Shown: positions 63,030-64,000 of the stretch, piece by piece
Numbering within the stretch: position 1 is the stretch's first letter
Layout: the number at the start of each line of letters is the position of its first letter
NCBI GenBank assembly: GCA_963835085.1
Contig: CAWIED010000001.1
Location: 2,294,001-2,358,000, forward strand
DNA: 64,000 bases
Direction: 5' to 3'
Origin: JBDIAG01 sp963835085
GTDB lineage: Bacteria > Actinomycetota > Actinomycetes > Actinomycetales > CAWJMD01
The notes under the pieces: model-generated
Database searches by the model: none
Seen by the model: the letters and a program-made list of their open reading frames with translations, nothing else
Told to the model about the DNA's origin: nothing
Program-made: the position numbers and the translations under genes

Positions 63030-63655
63030 GCATAGGTCACCAACCCGGCCCGCCCGGCACATTGGGTCTTGGCCAGCAGGTGATTGATGTGCGTCTTCAC
63101 TGTGCTCAGCGACACCACGAGGCTGCGGGCGATCTGCTGGTTCGACAATCCTTGGGCGATGAGCGCGAGCACGTCGGCCTCCCGGGCGGTGAGCCCGTCA
63201 GGCAGATCGAGCGGCGCGAGTGCGCTGGCAGTCGGGCCTGCCCGGCGACGGGTCAGCGCGGCGATCGCCTTGGCATCGAGCAGAGCACGGCCCGAGGCTG
63301 CGGCGCGCAGGGCCTCGGCGATGGCCTGCGGGTCGGCGTCCTTGTTGAGGAAGCCAAGTGCGCCGGCCTCCAGGGCAGCCGCGACGGTGGTGTCGTCGTC
63401 GAACGTAGTGAGCGCCACCGCCTGTGTGCGCGAGGCTGTGCGGCGTAGCTCGCGAATGGCCTCCACGCCATCCATCCCAGGCATGCGCAGATCGGTGAGC
63501 AACACATCGGGATCGTGAGAGGCCACGGCTTGCAAGGCCTCTCGTCCATCGGCAGCGGTCGCGACCACCTCGATGCCGGGCAGCAGGCCGAGCATCGCGC
63601 GCAACCCCTCCCGCACCACCGTCTGATCGTCGGCCACCACGACGCGCACGTTCAC
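62984..63655 (-). CDS. Response regulator, NarL/LuxR type
   Basis: A 223-residue regulator: VRVVVADDQTVVREGLRAMLGLLPG, phospho-Asp DVLLTDLRMPGMDG, then LTAREADVLALIAQGLSNQQIARSLVVSLSTVKTHINHLLAKT as DNA-binding helices. GTG 63655 overlaps the kinase stop. Its 3' end is overlapped by the truncated nucleotidyltransferase. Confidence 0.92.
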   Translation of the reverse strand: MNVRVVVADDQTVVREGLRAMLGLLPGIEVVATAADGREALQAVASHDPDVLLTDLRMPGMDGVEAIRELRRTASRTQAVALTTFDDDTTVAAALEAGALGFLNKDADPQAIAEALRAAASGRALLDAKAIAALTRRRAGPTASALAPLDLPDGLTAREADVLALIAQGLSNQQIARSLVVSLSTVKTHINHLLAKTQCAGRAGLVTYAYEHRLTQRGRQGAG

Positions 63656-64000
63656 GGCTCCACCTCCGTCGGCCAGGAGCACGACACCAGCCAGCCCGCC
63701 GCAGCGGGGCCTGCCGTGAACACGCCACCCGCCTCCTCGATCCTGCGACGCAGCCCGGCCAACCCCCGCCCGGAGCCGACGTGATCGGCCGGGGGAAACG
63801 CCGTCACGTCTCCGCGCGAGAGCACCTGCACCGCATCGGCGCCCATCCTGATCTCCACCGGACGGCCACGGGCGTGCCGCACCGAATTGGTGACCGCCTC
63901 GGTGATTACCGCGCGCGCCACCTGCTGGCAGCGGACGGGAACGAGATCGATGGTTCCCACCACCTCGGCCGACAGGCCAGCGCCGACTCGCAGGCGTTCG
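63652..64000 (-). CDS. Sensor histidine kinase, C-terminal part
   Basis: The last 115 residues: VARAVITEAVTNSVRHARGRPVEI is the N-box, GSGRGLAGLRRRIEEAGGVF the G-box, of NarL-type kinases. The N-terminus is beyond the window. Confidence 0.88.
   Translation of the reverse strand, partial: ERLRVGAGLSAEVVGTIDLVPVRCQQVARAVITEAVTNSVRHARGRPVEIRMGADAVQVLSRGDVTAFPPADHVGSGRGLAGLRRRIEEAGGVFTAGPAAAGWLVSCSWPTEVEP

Overview
The window is high-GC DNA with GTG/ATG starts, many 4-bp ATGA/GTGA overlaps between genes and an IdeR/DtxR-type iron box. It carries marker families of Actinomycetota: UPF0182, a PPA1309-like protein, a DUF2342 metalloprotease, DUF5679 and a KorA with fused gamma-alpha domains. I read it as a chromosomal segment of an actinomycete, perhaps Propionibacteriales or Micrococcales; genus cannot be fixed. 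No phage, integrase or intact transposase was seen.

Layout. 0-5 kb: an iron-boxed membrane protein (partial) and an ethanol/aldehyde oxidation block (DUF779, aldehyde dehydrogenase, GAF-domain activator, Zn alcohol dehydrogenase). 5-7 kb: FkbM methyltransferase and DUF1697. 7-11.6 kb: MeaB, acetyl-CoA acetyltransferase, methylmalonyl-CoA epimerase and crotonyl-CoA carboxylase/reductase, the hallmark of ethylmalonyl-CoA/methylmalonyl-CoA carbon flow; together with the first block this would take ethanol to acetyl-CoA and on to C4/C5 acids. 11.9-15.7 kb: a five-gene operon of small membrane protein, ABC ATPase, ABC permease, histidine kinase and response regulator. 16-17 kb: a repeat-rich non-coding patch. 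17-24 kb: HisN-like phosphatase, Zn dehydrogenase, KorAB, then a barstar-like inhibitor overlapping a secreted RNase Sa-like lipoprotein. 24-30 kb: glycosyltransferase, PIG-L deacetylase, DUF2218, a 73-bp tandem repeat array, BluB with a repeat-built N-terminus, glutathione peroxidase, SRPBCC protein and a TetR regulator.

30-33 kb: TetR regulator divergent from acyl-CoA dehydrogenase, MaoC hydratase and CitE-like lyase, an arrangement like the Mycobacterium Rv2498c-Rv2500c leucine/itaconate catabolic genes. 33-38 kb: Tat-exported multicopper oxidase with a membrane partner, then a DrrAB-like ABC exporter with a 16-codon leader ORF and a divergent TetR. 38-42 kb: GT39-like membrane glycosyltransferase, small SnoaL/MarR/YciI/TfoX genes. 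42.4-44.5 kb is a decay zone: a gamma-glutamyltransferase C-terminal piece, a frameshifted secreted protein and a uracil-DNA-glycosylase remnant. 44.7 kb: initiator tRNA-fMet. 44.9-57.5 kb: conserved actinobacterial housekeeping block (UPF0182, PPA1309-like, PDZ/Lon-like protease, epimerase, DUF2342, Nudix, YgjP-like peptidase, DUF5679, ThiF-like, AarF kinase, carbonic anhydrase). 57.6-62.2 kb: Tad/Flp pilus operon. 62.5-64 kb: a truncated nucleotidyltransferase module and a NarL-type two-component system running off the end.

The most unusual non-coding content is a family of dispersed palindromic elements (near 7.0, 19.7, 33.3 and 41.2 kb), a second hairpin family (13.9, 16.2, 17.0 kb) and the 73-bp array. 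The most system-like protein finding is the translationally coupled barstar/RNase pair downstream of korAB.
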